From NCBI RefSeq assembly GCF_001434365.1, contig NZ_AZFN01000001.1, positions 62,655 to 126,654 of the forward strand: a DNA stretch of 64,000 nucleotides, written 5' to 3'. The stretch comes from Limosilactobacillus gastricus DSM 16045 (GTDB lineage: Bacteria; Bacillota; Bacilli; Lactobacillales; Lactobacillaceae). The notes under the pieces were generated by a model, which saw nothing but the letters and a program-made list of their open reading frames with translations, was not told where the DNA came from and did no database searches. The position numbers and the translations under genes were made by a program. Positions 35,527-45,809 of the stretch are shown piece by piece; position 1 is the stretch's first letter; the number at the start of each line of letters is the position of its first letter.

Positions 35527-36366
35527 ATGAAAATTGAATTAATTAATGGGGCTATTAATCCGATTGCCCTGCAATGGGGGCCTTTTAAGGTCCACTGGTA
35601 TGGGATTATTATTGCGAGTGCGGTTATCCTAGCCTTGTGGTTATCAATTCGAGAGGGGCGCCGTTTAGGAATCCCCGAAGATGATTTCTATGATGTCTTA
35701 TTGTGGTCACTACCGATTGCGGTGATTTGTGCCCGCACTTATTATGTGGCTTTTCAATGGTCATATTATTCGCATAATCTTAGCGAGATTATCGCCATTT
35801 GGGATGGCGGAATTGCAATTTATGGGGCCTTGATTGGTGGCTTAATCACCATTCTTTGCTTTTGCCACTATCGTCATTTGGATGCCTGGCGCTTTTTAGA
35901 TGTGTTAGCTCCGAGTGTTATTTTGGCGCAGGCAATCGGACGCTGGGGGAACTTTATGAACCAGGAAGCTTATGGGCTGGTGACGACGAAAGCCCATCTG
36001 ATGGCTCTACATTTGCCAACCTGGATCATTAATCAAATGTATATCGGCGGGGCCTACCGGGTGCCGACTTATCTATACGAATCGGTTGGTGATTTACTTG
36101 GTTTTGTTATTCTTATTATTATTCGGCATCACCATCATTGGCTTAAACAAGGAGAGATTCTTTGTGGTTATTTAGGTTGGTATGCAGTGGTGCGGATGAT
36201 AGTTGAAGGGATGCGGACGGACAGCTTGATGTTGGGGCAGTTAAGGGTTTCTCAGTGGCTGTCAGTCGTGATATTGATTGCGGTAGTGATAATTGTTATC
36301 TATCGGCGGCGTCATTTTAACCTGCCATGGTATTCGGATTTAATAATCAAGGAGAAAAAATTATGA
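35527..36366 (+). CDS. lgt: Prolipoprotein diacylglyceryl transferase
   Basis: Membrane enzyme that adds diacylglycerol to the lipobox cysteine of prolipoproteins. The 279-residue protein has seven or so membrane segments and the Lgt signature GRWGNFMNQEAYG (about residues 138-150). It starts five bases after hprK and ends overlapping gpsA by four bases (ATGA). Confidence 0.96.
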   Translation: MKIELINGAINPIALQWGPFKVHWYGIIIASAVILALWLSIREGRRLGIPEDDFYDVLLWSLPIAVICARTYYVAFQWSYYSHNLSEIIAIWDGGIAIYGALIGGLITILCFCHYRHLDAWRFLDVLAPSVILAQAIGRWGNFMNQEAYGLVTTKAHLMALHLPTWIINQMYIGGAYRVPTYLYESVGDLLGFVILIIIRHHHHWLKQGEILCGYLGWYAVVRMIVEGMRTDSLMLGQLRVSQWLSVVILIAVVIIVIYRRRHFNLPWYSDLIIKEKKL

Positions 36367-37379
36367 CAGAAAAAGTAGCAGTTTTAGGTGCTGGTTCGTG
36401 GGGGAGCATTTTAGCAAATGTTTTAGTCGAGAATGGCCACCAGGTTAAACTATGGTCGCGGAATGCTGATCAGGTTCAAGAGATGAATCAAGATCATACA
36501 AATCATCGCTATTTACCCAATTTGACTTACCAAGCAGGGCTGGAAGCAACTACTGATATGGCCGCAGCAGTTAAAGATGCTAGTTTAGTTTTAATCGTGA
36601 TTCCAACGAAGGGCTTACGGGAAGTGGCCCATCATTTAGCCCAGGTGCTAAGCGCCAGTGGAGCTGGTCCAGTGATTGCTCATGCGACCAAGGGATTGGA
36701 ACAGGGCTCATATAAGCGACCATCGGAAATGATTCAAGAAGAAATCGCTCCCACAAATCGTCAAGGGATCGTGGTTCTTTCAGGACCGAGTCATGCTGAA
36801 GATGTTTCAATCCACGATATGACCGCTGTGACGGCAGCTTCCAGCGATGAACAAGCGGCAAAATTTGTGCAAGGCCTATTCATGAATCATTATTTCCGAG
36901 TTTATACTAATGATGACGTGATTGGCGCCGAATTTGGTGCGGCACTTAAAAATGTGATCGCGATCGGTTCGGGCGCCTTGACCGGGCTTGGTTATCATGA
37001 TAATGCCCGGGCAGCTTTGATTACCCGCGGACTAGCGGAAATTCGTCGGTTAGGGGTATCATTTGGTGCTAATCCAATGACTTTTATTGGCCTATCGGGG
37101 GTCGGTGATTTAGTAGTTACGGCTACCAGCAAAAATTCGCGAAACTGGCGAGCTGGCTATCAGTTAGGTCAAGGTAAGCCTTTAGACCGAGTTGTTGCCG
37201 AGATGGGAATGGTGATTGAAGGACTCTCGACAGTTAAGGTGGCCCATGAGCTGGCCCAAAAACGGCAGGTGAAGATGCCAATTACCGAAGCGATTTATGA
37301 GGTCGTTTATAATGGGCAAGACATTCAACAAGTCTTAGCTGATTTAATGACGCGAGAAGGAACTTCAGAAGTTGAATAA
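36363..37379 (+). CDS. gpsA: Glycerol-3-phosphate dehydrogenase (NAD(P)+)
   Basis: Makes sn-glycerol 3-phosphate, the backbone for phospholipids. It has the N-terminal [10 protein letters not shown] nucleotide motif, the HATKGLE loop and the C-terminal catalytic lysine region ([15 protein letters not shown]). ATG 36363 overlaps the lgt stop and follows AAGGAG; the earlier in-frame start at 36327 was rejected. 338 residues. galU follows. Confidence 0.96.
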   Translation: MTEKVAVLGAGSWGSILANVLVENGHQVKLWSRNADQVQEMNQDHTNHRYLPNLTYQAGLEATTDMAAAVKDASLVLIVIPTKGLREVAHHLAQVLSASGAGPVIAHATKGLEQGSYKRPSEMIQEEIAPTNRQGIVVLSGPSHAEDVSIHDMTAVTAASSDEQAAKFVQGLFMNHYFRVYTNDDVIGAEFGAALKNVIAIGSGALTGLGYHDNARAALITRGLAEIRRLGVSFGANPMTFIGLSGVGDLVVTATSKNSRNWRAGYQLGQGKPLDRVVAEMGMVIEGLSTVKVAHELAQKRQVKMPITEAIYEVVYNGQDIQQVLADLMTREGTSEVE

Positions 37380-37383
37380 AATG

Positions 37384-37392
37384 TGTTAAAAT
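37384..37392 (+). promoter_or_regulatory. Extended -10 element upstream of galU
   Basis: TGTTAAAAT at 37384-37392 is a TGN-extended -10 and is followed by GATAA, just as upstream of tadA (3052). No good -35 is seen. It lies 50 bases before the galU start, so galU may be transcribed on its own as well as from the prfB operon. Confidence 0.45.
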
Positions 37393-37444
37393 GATAACGC
37401 ATTCAAAATGCAATAACAAAGTACGTACCGTACGGAGGACTAAT

Positions 37445-38356
37445 ATGAAAAAAGTACGCAAAGCGATTATTCCAGCTGCAGGGTTGGGGACGCGATTCTT
37501 ACCTGCGACGAAAGCCTTAGCCAAGGAAATGTTACCAATTGTCGACAAGCCAACCATTCAATTTATTGTTGAAGAAGCGCGGAAGTCAGGGATTGAAGAC
37601 ATTGTCGTTGTTGATGGGAAGAACAAGCGCTCCATTGAAGATCACTTTGATTCCAACCCTGAATTGGAAGACAATCTACGCGAAAAGCATAAAGATGAAA
37701 TGCTTAAATTGGTAGAAGAAACGACTGATATTAACATTTACTTTATTCGTCAATCGCATCCACGGGGCTTAGGTGATGCGGTTTTGACGGCGCGAGCTTT
37801 TATCGGGGATGAACCATTTGTTGTAATGTTAGGGGACGATTTAAACAACATTAATAACGATGGTAAGCCATTAACGCAAGAATTAATTGATTCTTACGAA
37901 GAAACGGGCGCTTCCACCTTAGCAGTAATGCGGGTGCCACATGAAGACACAGCCAAATACGGGGTTATCAATCCAAGTGCTGAAGTTAAACCAGGCTTGT
38001 TCAATGTCACGAGCTTTGTTGAAAAACCGGCTCCTAAAGATGCTCCTAGTGATTTAGCAATCATTGGACGCTATGTCTTTACCCCCGAAATTTTTGACGT
38101 GTTAGCAAACACGAAGCCGGGCAAAGGGGACGAAATTCAATTAACGGATGCCATTAATACTTTAAATAAGACCCAACGTGTCTTTGCCCATGAATACAAG
38201 GGAAAGCGTTATGACGTGGGTAATAAGTTTGGCTGGATTGAAACGAACATTGAATATGGTTTGAATCACCCAGAAACGAAAACTGAATTACGCGAATACA
38301 TTAAAGAATTAGGGGCTAAGTTTGTTAAAGAAGACAGCAAAGCCAGCAAAAAATAA
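37445..38356 (+). CDS. galU: UTP-glucose-1-phosphate uridylyltransferase
   Basis: Makes UDP-glucose from glucose 1-phosphate and UTP. The 303-residue protein begins [20 protein letters not shown] and has the [17 protein letters not shown] nucleotide motif and the VEKP active-site segment. ATG 37445 follows CGGAGG; the longer frame from 37391 is not used. With pgm (41763) and galE (10542) it forms the UDP-sugar route. Confidence 0.97.
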   Translation: MKKVRKAIIPAAGLGTRFLPATKALAKEMLPIVDKPTIQFIVEEARKSGIEDIVVVDGKNKRSIEDHFDSNPELEDNLREKHKDEMLKLVEETTDINIYFIRQSHPRGLGDAVLTARAFIGDEPFVVMLGDDLNNINNDGKPLTQELIDSYEETGASTLAVMRVPHEDTAKYGVINPSAEVKPGLFNVTSFVEKPAPKDAPSDLAIIGRYVFTPEIFDVLANTKPGKGDEIQLTDAINTLNKTQRVFAHEYKGKRYDVGNKFGWIETNIEYGLNHPETKTELREYIKELGAKFVKEDSKASKK

Positions 38357-38367
38357 ACCTAAAAACT

Positions 38368-38404
38368 ATCCCGAAGGTTAAAATCAGCCTTCGGGATTTG
38401 TTTT
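38368..38404 (+). terminator. Terminator after galU
   Basis: ATCCCGAAGG (38368-38377) pairs perfectly with CCTTCGGGAT (38388-38397), followed by TTGTTTT. Confidence 0.85.
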
Positions 38405-38484
38405 AGGGTGGGATAAGTCGGTTTGCTCGACAAGTTCAGTAAAAAACATTAAGATATCATTATCAAAAAACGAGGAGCAAAAAG

Positions 38485-39423
38485 ATGGTAGAAGCAACAA
38501 AAACCAATTATGATGTCATCGTGATCGGGGCTGGCCCTGGTGGAATGACGACGGCAATGTATGCCTCCCGAGCAGATTTAGATGTCTTAATGTTGGATCG
38601 GGGGATTTACGGGGGAAACCTTAACAATACAGGGACGATTGAGAATTATACTGGTTTCAAAACTGTTCAGGGACCGGAATTAGCTGAACAAATGTATCAA
38701 GGGGCCACCCAATTTGGGGCTAATTATGCCTATGGTTCAGTAACCAAAGTCACGGTGGATGAGAATGGCTTAAAACACGTGACGACTGATATGGATGAAA
38801 CCTTTACGGCCCGTGCCTTAGTAATTGCGACAGGGACGCAACAAAAACATTTAGGAATTCCTGGCGAAGAAGAATATGGAGGCCGGGGAGTTTCCTATTG
38901 CGCGGTTTGTGACGGTGCTTTTTTTAAGGGGAAGCATTTAGCCGTGATTGGTGGTGGCGATTCAGCAGTTGAGGAGGGAATGTACCTGACTCAATTCGCA
39001 GATCAAGTGACGGTAATTGTTCGGCGGGATAAATTACGGGCACAACCAATGTTACAAGACCGGGCGAAGGCAAATGACAAGATGGAGTTTGTTTTTAATA
39101 CTAGTCCCACAGAAATTATCGGGGATGATAATAAAGTGACTGGCATTAAGCTCCACGACAACCTGACCAATACTGATCGTGACCTTGCCGTGGATGGGGT
39201 CTTTATCTATGTTGGTAATACGCCGATGACACAACCATTTGCAGATCTAGGAATCATAGATGAACAAGGTTGGGTCAAGACTGATGAAAAGATGGCAACT
39301 CCGGTTGAGGGGATTTTTGCTATTGGGGATGTTCGTGAAACAGTCCTACGCCAAATTGCCACCGCCGTTGGAGATGGGGCGATTGCTGGGCAACAAGTAT
39401 ATCATTATTTAGAACAGTCTTAA
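38485..39423 (+). CDS. trxB: Thioredoxin reductase
   Basis: FAD-dependent NADPH:thioredoxin reductase, 312 residues. The FAD motif GAGPGGMTTAMYASRA is at the N terminus, the redox pair is CAVC in SYCAVCDGAFF, the NADPH motif is GGGDSAVEEG, and the C-terminal FAD motif is GIFAIGDVRE. It would reduce thioredoxin and NrdH (2638). The ATG follows GAGGAG. Confidence 0.96.
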   Translation: MVEATKTNYDVIVIGAGPGGMTTAMYASRADLDVLMLDRGIYGGNLNNTGTIENYTGFKTVQGPELAEQMYQGATQFGANYAYGSVTKVTVDENGLKHVTTDMDETFTARALVIATGTQQKHLGIPGEEEYGGRGVSYCAVCDGAFFKGKHLAVIGGGDSAVEEGMYLTQFADQVTVIVRRDKLRAQPMLQDRAKANDKMEFVFNTSPTEIIGDDNKVTGIKLHDNLTNTDRDLAVDGVFIYVGNTPMTQPFADLGIIDEQGWVKTDEKMATPVEGIFAIGDVRETVLRQIATAVGDGAIAGQQVYHYLEQS

Positions 39424-39431
39424 TTCTCAAT

Positions 39432-39460
39432 GAAGAGGTCCTTGACAGGGCTTCTTTTTT
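39432..39460 (+). terminator. Terminator after trxB
   Basis: GAAG with AGGTC (39432-39440) folds on GACAGGG with CTTC (39444-39454), imperfectly, and is followed by TTTTTT. Confidence 0.6.
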
Positions 39461-39499
39461 CATTTTATACTCGTATATTCTGAAATTTAGGAGTGTGTT

Positions 39500-40882
39500 A
39501 TGCAACAAAAAATTGATCGACATGTGATTGCAGCAGTCATCGCGACGGGTCTCCTGTCCTTTTGTGGGGTGATCGTCGAAACTGCGATGAATATTACTTT
39601 TCCGACCTTGATGAATGATTTTAAGGTTGATACTGGAACAGTCCAATGGATGACCTCAATTTACCTGCTTTTAGTGGCGATTATTGTGCCCCTTTCAGCA
39701 TACTTTAAGGCCACCATTAAGACGAAGACCCTCTTTTTGACGGCGATTAGCCTTTTTATCGGAGGGATTATCATTGATGCCTTAGCTGGTAATTTTGTCT
39801 GGTTATTGATCGGTCGGGCAATTCAAGGGATTGGGACCGGGATTTCCTTGCCGTTAATGTTTAACATTATTTTAGAGCAAGTTCCACAAAGTAAGATTGG
39901 GATGATGATGGGCCTAGGCAATTTAATTACGGGGATTGCTCCAGCACTTGGACCGACCTTTGGGGGCGTGGTGGTCGACCAATTGGGCTGGCGATGGGTC
40001 TTTTATTTATTATTACCATTATTGCTAGTCTCCTTAGTCCTTGGCGTTTGGGGGATTCGCCAAGGATCAAGCTTGCAAGCTCATCGCTTCGATGGAGCGT
40101 CTTTTGCTTTAATTATTGTTTTCTTCACGGCCTTAATGATTGGAATTAATCAGATGAGTGCAACGGCTTTTTGGTCGATGCCAGTAGCCGGTAGTTTAAC
40201 CATCGGCCTAATTGCTTTAGTCATCCTCGTGGTGCGGTCGTTACGTATTGCTGATCCAATTTTACGGCTCGGTTTATTGAAAAACAAACGCTTTAGTGGG
40301 CACCTGTATGGCTTCTTTATGATGCAAATACTTTCGTTAGGGCTCGCCTTTTTACTCCCTAACTATATCCAGTTAGTCAACGGGAATTCCGCTATGTTGG
40401 CCGGCTTGATCGTATTACCAGCAGGCTTTGCGGGGGCGATCTGCGCTCCATTAGCTGGCTCTTGGTTAGATCATGTTGGACCACGAACCCCAATTTTAAC
40501 GGGGATTAGCTTTAGTATCTTATCTTTGATCGCCTTTAGTTGGTTTGGCCAGTCCTTATCCAATGGACTAATCTTATTTATCTATATCGGCTACATGGCC
40601 GGGATGGGTGCTGGAATGGGCTGCGTGATGACTAGTGCTTTAGGTCAGCTAGGCCATGGCGAACAAACGCAAGGCAACGCCATTATGACCACCTTACAAC
40701 AGTTTGCGGGGGCCTTAGGGACCAATTTAGTTTCGATGATTGTGGCTGCTAGTCAGATCGATACCGCTAGTCAAATGGCACGGACTACGGCGATCGGGAC
40801 CCAACATGCTTTAATTGTGTTAATGATCTTATCCATTAGTATCGGGATAGTTTATTTCATCTCGATCCCCAAGGGAAAGTAG
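39500..40882 (+). CDS. MFS drug:proton antiporter, DHA2 (EmrB/QacA) family
   Basis: A 460-residue membrane transporter with about fourteen hydrophobic segments. Typical marks are the N-terminal VETAMNITFPTLMNDF segment, IGRAIQGIGTGISLPLMFN with motif B-like features, and the antiporter motif C region LITGIAPALGPTFGGVVVD. DHA2 proteins export toxic compounds against a proton gradient. Substrates cannot be told from sequence. The HAD gene follows after 8 bases. Confidence 0.9.
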   Translation: MQQKIDRHVIAAVIATGLLSFCGVIVETAMNITFPTLMNDFKVDTGTVQWMTSIYLLLVAIIVPLSAYFKATIKTKTLFLTAISLFIGGIIIDALAGNFVWLLIGRAIQGIGTGISLPLMFNIILEQVPQSKIGMMMGLGNLITGIAPALGPTFGGVVVDQLGWRWVFYLLLPLLLVSLVLGVWGIRQGSSLQAHRFDGASFALIIVFFTALMIGINQMSATAFWSMPVAGSLTIGLIALVILVVRSLRIADPILRLGLLKNKRFSGHLYGFFMMQILSLGLAFLLPNYIQLVNGNSAMLAGLIVLPAGFAGAICAPLAGSWLDHVGPRTPILTGISFSILSLIAFSWFGQSLSNGLILFIYIGYMAGMGAGMGCVMTSALGQLGHGEQTQGNAIMTTLQQFAGALGTNLVSMIVAASQIDTASQMARTTAIGTQHALIVLMILSISIGIVYFISIPKGK

Positions 40883-40890
40883 GCATCCGG

Positions 40891-41676
40891 ATGAAATATT
40901 TCATTAGTGATTTAGATCACACCTTATTAAATGAGCAGGCCAAGTTAAGTCTAGAGACGATTAGAGTAATCAAGTCCAATCAATTACCATTAATGCTATG
41001 CTCGGCACGATTGCCAAGACAAATGGATCCCTTTATTCAGCAATTAGGCTTAACAGGTCCCCAAGTCGCCTTAAATGGAGCATTGGTTTTTGAAGGGATC
41101 GGGGGAGATCGTCGGATTCAAGCTAAACATGCCATTTCGCTATCCATTTATCAGCAAATTAAGGAGCTGATGAGGAAAAAGTTTCCAGACTATCCGGTAA
41201 CTTGGATGGATGAAGAGAAATGGTATCTCCCACGCTTAACGGTCGATTTGACTCCGGAATTACAATATTGCCAAGCAGATGACTATATAATCGGGATGAA
41301 TCAGCCACTAAATGACCCGTTATTACTATTGATAGTTATTCCAGATGCGGACCAATTTAAAGCGGTCTTTACATGCCTACAACAAACAGCTATTCCTGAA
41401 ATTCAGGTGGTTAATTCAGGAGATGGCTATCTAACTATTACTGGACAAGGTGTTAATAAAGGACTCGCTCCCCAATACTTATTAGAGCATCATTTGGCTG
41501 CACCCAAAGAAATTGTAGCCTTTGGTGATGACGAAAATGACCTTCCAATGTTTAAACGAGCGGGGATATCTGTGGCCGTTGCTAATGCTGCCCCATCGGT
41601 TAGAATGCAGGCAGATATCGTAGGCGACACGAATGATAACGATGGGGTAGCTAGGATAATGGAGCGCTTACTCTAA
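40891..41676 (+). CDS. Cof-type HAD-IIB family phosphatase
   Basis: A 261-residue HAD hydrolase. The nucleophile motif DLDHTLLN is at residues 7-14, the threonine/serine motif II is CSARL, a lysine lies in the C2 cap exit region, and the acidic motif IV is GDDENDLPMF. Cof-type enzymes dephosphorylate sugar phosphates or pyridoxal phosphate. It is the last gene before the pgm promoter and follows the MFS gene closely. Confidence 0.9.
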   Translation: MKYFISDLDHTLLNEQAKLSLETIRVIKSNQLPLMLCSARLPRQMDPFIQQLGLTGPQVALNGALVFEGIGGDRRIQAKHAISLSIYQQIKELMRKKFPDYPVTWMDEEKWYLPRLTVDLTPELQYCQADDYIIGMNQPLNDPLLLLIVIPDADQFKAVFTCLQQTAIPEIQVVNSGDGYLTITGQGVNKGLAPQYLLEHHLAAPKEIVAFGDDENDLPMFKRAGISVAVANAAPSVRMQADIVGDTNDNDGVARIMERLL

Positions 41677-41701
41677 TAAAGTGACTTTCGGTTAGAACAA
41701 G

Positions 41702-41730
41702 TATTCATTTGATTGAAAATAAGTTATAAT
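41702..41730 (+). promoter_or_regulatory. Promoter of pgm
   Basis: A perfect TATAAT (41725-41730) with a weak -35 TATTCA (41702-41707) 17 bases upstream, 33 bases before the pgm start. Confidence 0.55.
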
Positions 41731-41762
41731 ATCCACAGATTATGCAAAGGAGACGATCAAGC

Positions 41763-43487
41763 ATGACTTGGAGAGACACTTATCAAGAATGGTTAAATTA
41801 TGCAGATTTAGATGAAAACTTAAAGAATCAATTAACTGCAGTAACCGATGATGAAGAACTTGAAGATGCTTTTTATCAACCAATGTCATTTGGAACAGCC
41901 GGGATGCGGGGGTTGATGGGCCCTGGGATTAACCGCATGAACATTTATACGGTTCGTCAAGCGACAGAAGGGTTAGCTACGTTGATGGACAGCTTAGGTG
42001 ATGAAGTGAAGCAACGGGGGGTTGCTATTTCATATGATTCACGGAATAATTCCCGGGAGTTTGCCCATGAGGCAGCTCGGGTGTTAGGAGCTCATCAGAT
42101 TAAGTCATACATCTTTGATGATTTACGACCAACTCCAGAATTATCATTTGCCGTTCGTCATTTACATACCTATGCTGGAATTATGATTACCGCCAGCCAT
42201 AATCCTAAAGAATACAACGGTTACAAAATTTACGGTGAAGATGGGGGACAAATGCCACCAAAAGAGTCTGATCAGATGACGACTTATATTCGTCAAATTG
42301 AAGATCTTTTTGCCGTGAAGTTAGCTGACGAAAGTCAATTACTAGCTGATGGGATTGAAGAAGTTATTGGCGAAGCTGTTGACCAAGCCTACTTAGACAA
42401 TGCGAAAACCGTGACTGTTAATCAAGATTTGGCTAAAGAATATGGTAAGGATCTGAAGTTTGTTTTCACTCCCCTCTGTGGGACAGGGCGAATGCTTGGT
42501 GAACGAGCCTTACAACAAGCCGGTTTTACGAATTATGAATTAGTGGCAGAAGAAGCCAGCCCTAACGGTGATTTCCCAGGTTTGGAACATCCTAATCCCG
42601 AATTTCCAGAAGCTTTTGTGAGAGCGACGGCTTTAGGTAAACAAATCGATGCCGATTTGTTAATTGCAACCGATCCTGATGCCGACCGTTTAGGTTGTGC
42701 CGTTCGTCAACCAAATGGTGAATATCAACTTTTGACAGGTAACCAAATCGGAACAATTTTGTTTCATTACATTTTGGAAGCCCATAAGCAAGCCGGTGAT
42801 TTACCTGCTAATGCAACGGCCGTTAAGTCAATTGTTTCCACCAATTTCGCAACGAAGGTGGCTGAATCATACGGGGTTGGCATGGTCAATGTCTTAACTG
42901 GTTTCAAGTGGATTGCCGATCAAATTCACCAATACGAAACACAACATAACCATACCTTTATGTTTGGCTTTGAGGAAAGTTTTGGTTACCTAATTAAGCC
43001 CTTTGTCCGGGATAAGGATGCTATTCAAGTCTTAGTGCTCTTAGCCGAAATTGCTGCTTACTATCGGAGTCGTGAGATGAACCTGTACGATGGGTTACAG
43101 GAACTCTTTGAAGAATATGGTTACTTTGAAGAAAAGACCATTTCTAAGACCTATGCGGGAATCGAGGGACCTAAGAAGATTGCTGCGATCATGACGAAGT
43201 TCCGTGAGGGGGCTCCAACTTCATTAGCTGGCCACCAAATTGTGGAAGCCGATGATTTTTCTAATAACACGAAGCGGTTAGCTAATGGAACGGTCGAAGA
43301 ATTACAAATGCCAAATTCCAATGTCTTACGTTATGTCTTTGATGATGAGACTTGGATTGCGATTCGACCATCTGGAACCGAACCGAAATTAAAATATTAT
43401 GTTGGGACCAGTGATAAATCACAAGCTGCAGCAGTGGCAAAGCTAGACCAATTTGTCCAGGATTTAACTGAATTTGCGGAAGCCTAA
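41763..43487 (+). CDS. pgm: Phospho-sugar mutase (phosphoglucomutase/phosphomannomutase)
   Basis: Interconverts glucose 6-phosphate and glucose 1-phosphate, feeding GalU. The 574-residue protein belongs to the long PgcA-type phosphohexomutases. The phosphoserine loop is TASHNPKEYNGYK, the metal loop is DPDADRLG, the sugar-binding loop is FGFEESFGYL, and the phosphate-binding loop is RPSGTEPKLK. ATG 41763 follows AAAGGAG; the upstream in-frame start at 41742 was rejected. Confidence 0.94.
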   Translation: MTWRDTYQEWLNYADLDENLKNQLTAVTDDEELEDAFYQPMSFGTAGMRGLMGPGINRMNIYTVRQATEGLATLMDSLGDEVKQRGVAISYDSRNNSREFAHEAARVLGAHQIKSYIFDDLRPTPELSFAVRHLHTYAGIMITASHNPKEYNGYKIYGEDGGQMPPKESDQMTTYIRQIEDLFAVKLADESQLLADGIEEVIGEAVDQAYLDNAKTVTVNQDLAKEYGKDLKFVFTPLCGTGRMLGERALQQAGFTNYELVAEEASPNGDFPGLEHPNPEFPEAFVRATALGKQIDADLLIATDPDADRLGCAVRQPNGEYQLLTGNQIGTILFHYILEAHKQAGDLPANATAVKSIVSTNFATKVAESYGVGMVNVLTGFKWIADQIHQYETQHNHTFMFGFEESFGYLIKPFVRDKDAIQVLVLLAEIAAYYRSREMNLYDGLQELFEEYGYFEEKTISKTYAGIEGPKKIAAIMTKFREGAPTSLAGHQIVEADDFSNNTKRLANGTVEELQMPNSNVLRYVFDDETWIAIRPSGTEPKLKYYVGTSDKSQAAAVAKLDQFVQDLTEFAEA

Positions 43488-43491
43488 ATCA

Positions 43492-43686
43492 ATGAAACGA
43501 TCTTTACCAACCTTAATTCCAATTTTGAGTAATTTAGCCATGTTTGTGGCGGGGATGCTCTTAGTGATGCGCTTATTTATTCCGATGATTATTTGTTTGC
43601 TACTTTATGTAGTAGCGGCTAGCTATCAATTTGCATGGATAACACGGATGCAAATGCGCCAAGAGGAACAATCAGAAAATAAATAG
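43492..43686 (+). CDS. Small two-segment membrane protein, unknown
   Basis: A 64-residue protein from ATG 43492 (MKRSLPTLIPIL), with two closely spaced hydrophobic segments (about residues 8-25 and 28-50) and a charged, glutamine-rich tail. I do not recognise it. It starts four bases after the pgm stop, within reach of a GGAAG site inside pgm, and is probably co-transcribed. Small size leaves some doubt that it is expressed. Confidence 0.55.
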   Translation: MKRSLPTLIPILSNLAMFVAGMLLVMRLFIPMIICLLLYVVAASYQFAWITRMQMRQEEQSENK

Positions 43687-43702
43687 GTTTACCTGATTAG
43701 GG

Positions 43703-43726
43703 GAATGCATGTTCGTGTGTTAAAAT
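43703..43726 (+). promoter_or_regulatory. uvrB promoter with LexA (DinR) box
   Basis: GAATGCATGTTC (43703-43714) matches 9 of 12 positions of the Gram-positive SOS box GAACATATGTTC. It is followed at once by an extended -10, TGTTAAAAT (43718-43726). LexA bound there would block the promoter, as expected for uvrB. Confidence 0.6.
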
Positions 43727-43743
43727 TAGAATAATTATTGAAT

Positions 43744-43773
43744 AAAAGGCTAGGATGATCCTAGCCTTTTATA
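43744..43773 (+). terminator. Terminator-like hairpin in the uvrB leader
   Basis: AAAAGGCTAGGA (43744-43755) pairs perfectly with TCCTAGCCTTTT (43759-43770) around a three-base loop; ATAGT follows. It ends only 15 bases before the uvrB start, so it could end the pgm transcript or attenuate uvrB, because the SOS-type promoter lies upstream of it. Confidence 0.7.
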
Positions 43774-43788
43774 GTACGGAGGATGGAC

Positions 43789-45801
43789 ATGATTTATCGA
43801 CAAGCCGACCGACCATTTGAACTAGTTTCGAAGTTTCAGCCGACCGGTGATCAACCGGAAGCCATTCAACAGCTAACAGATGGTATTCAAGCTGGTGAGA
43901 AAGCTCAGATCTTGTTGGGAGCTACAGGGACTGGAAAAACCTTTACCATCTCTAATGTGATCGCCAATGTTAATAAGCCAACTTTAATTTTGTCACACAA
44001 TAAGACTTTAGCTGGCCAATTATATGGGGAAATGAAAGAATTCTTTCCGAACAATGCGGTAGAATATTTTGTTAGTTACTATGATTACTACCAACCAGAA
44101 GCCTATGTCCCATCGAGTGATACTTATATTGAAAAAGATGCCTCAGTAAATGATGAAATTGATCAATTGCGGCACTCGGCGACGAGTTCTCTGATTGAAC
44201 GTAATGATGTCATTGTGGTGGCTTCGGTATCTAGTATCTTTGGTTTAGGATCGCCAGCAGAATACCAAAATCACGTAGTTTCCTTACGGGTTGGTCAAGA
44301 AATTTCCCGCAATCGCTTACTACGAGAACTAGTCTTAATTCAATACGACCGCAATGATATTGATTTTCAACGGGGACGGTTTCGGGTCCGGGGCGATGTG
44401 GTTGAAATCTTTCCTGCTTCACGAGAAGAGCGGGCCCTACGGATTGAGTTTTTTGGTGATGAAATTGACCGGATTCGCGAGGTGGATGCTTTAACTGGTG
44501 AAGTTTTAGGTGACCGGGAACATGCTTCAATTTTCCCGGCTACCCACTTTATGACCAGTGAAGAAACGATGGAGGTTGCCCTGCCAGAAATCGAAGCCGA
44601 TATGCAAAAACAGGTTGCCAAATTCACCAAAGAAGGTAAATTGCTTGAAGCCCAGCGGATTCAGCAACGAACCACTTATGATATTGAGATGATGCGCGAA
44701 ATGGGCTATACCAATGGGATCGAAAACTATTCGCGCTATATGGATCGGCGAAAGCCCGGCGAACCACCTTACACATTGTTAGACTTCTTCCCAAAGGATT
44801 TTCTGTTAATTGTCGATGAATCTCATCAAACAATGCCTCAAGTTCGCGGGATGTACAATGGTGATAAAGCGCGAAAGGAAATGTTAATTGATTATGGTTT
44901 CCGTTTACCAAGTGCTTTGGATAATCGGCCCTTAAAACTGGCCGAATTTGAACAACATGTTCATCAAGTCATTTACATGTCAGCCACACCCGGCCCTTAT
45001 GAAGAAGAACAAACCCAAGACGTGGTGCAACAAATCATTCGGCCAACGGGGTTGCTGGATCCAACTATCGAAGTTCGACCGGTAATGGGGCAAATTGATG
45101 ATTTAATTGGTGAGATTAATACTCGCGTGGAGAAAAATGAGCGAGTTTTGGTAACGACCTTAACTAAGAAAATGTCAGAAGATTTAACCGATTATTTGAA
45201 AGATGCTGGTTTAAAGGTCAAGTATTTACATAGTGATATTAAAACCTTGGAACGGACTGAAATTATTCGGGATTTACGACTAGGTAAATTTGATGTTTTA
45301 GTCGGGATTAACTTGTTGCGGGAAGGGCTAGATATTCCAGAAGTTTCTTTAGTGGCAATTTTAGATGCTGATAAGGAAGGCTTTTTACGGAATGAGCGAT
45401 CATTAATTCAAACCATTGGTCGGGCAGCACGAAATGCTAACGGAGCAGTAATTATGTATGCTGATACAGTTACTGATTCGATGCAAGCTGCCATTACTGA
45501 AACCAAACGGCGGCGAACGATTCAAGAGGCCTATAACCAAACACATGGGATTACGCCACAAACGATCATTAAACCAATCCGAGAAGCGATTAGTGCGGTT
45601 AAACCGGTTGAAGATACAAAAGAAGATCAATCGGCAGAATTTACGGAAAAAGACTTTATGCAACTAAGTAAGGCTGATCAGCAAAAGATGCTGGATGATT
45701 TAAATGAGCAAATGCGTTCAGCAGCTAAACGATTAGACTTTGAACAGGCGGCGATTTTACGGGATACCGTGATGGAATTAACCGCGAAGATGAAAAAGTA
45801 G
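43789..45801 (+). CDS. uvrB: Excinuclease ABC subunit B
   Basis: Helicase-like damage verifier of nucleotide excision repair. The 670-residue protein has Walker A GATGTGKT, the beta-hairpin region [20 protein letters not shown] (cut here to its core [16 protein letters not shown]), helicase motifs including DESHQTMPQ, and the C-terminal UvrC-binding UVR domain ([12 protein letters not shown]). ATG 43789 is six bases after GGAGG; ATG 43783 in the same frame is too close to it. uvrA follows after 8 bases. Confidence 0.97.
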   Translation: MIYRQADRPFELVSKFQPTGDQPEAIQQLTDGIQAGEKAQILLGATGTGKTFTISNVIANVNKPTLILSHNKTLAGQLYGEMKEFFPNNAVEYFVSYYDYYQPEAYVPSSDTYIEKDASVNDEIDQLRHSATSSLIERNDVIVVASVSSIFGLGSPAEYQNHVVSLRVGQEISRNRLLRELVLIQYDRNDIDFQRGRFRVRGDVVEIFPASREERALRIEFFGDEIDRIREVDALTGEVLGDREHASIFPATHFMTSEETMEVALPEIEADMQKQVAKFTKEGKLLEAQRIQQRTTYDIEMMREMGYTNGIENYSRYMDRRKPGEPPYTLLDFFPKDFLLIVDESHQTMPQVRGMYNGDKARKEMLIDYGFRLPSALDNRPLKLAEFEQHVHQVIYMSATPGPYEEEQTQDVVQQIIRPTGLLDPTIEVRPVMGQIDDLIGEINTRVEKNERVLVTTLTKKMSEDLTDYLKDAGLKVKYLHSDIKTLERTEIIRDLRLGKFDVLVGINLLREGLDIPEVSLVAILDADKEGFLRNERSLIQTIGRAARNANGAVIMYADTVTDSMQAAITETKRRRTIQEAYNQTHGITPQTIIKPIREAISAVKPVEDTKEDQSAEFTEKDFMQLSKADQQKMLDDLNEQMRSAAKRLDFEQAAILRDTVMELTAKMKK

Positions 45802-45809
45802 GAGACAAA

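Noticed and set aside
43783..43788. ATG 43783 as the uvrB start
   Set aside because: It directly abuts the GGAGG site; ATG 43789 has normal spacing.
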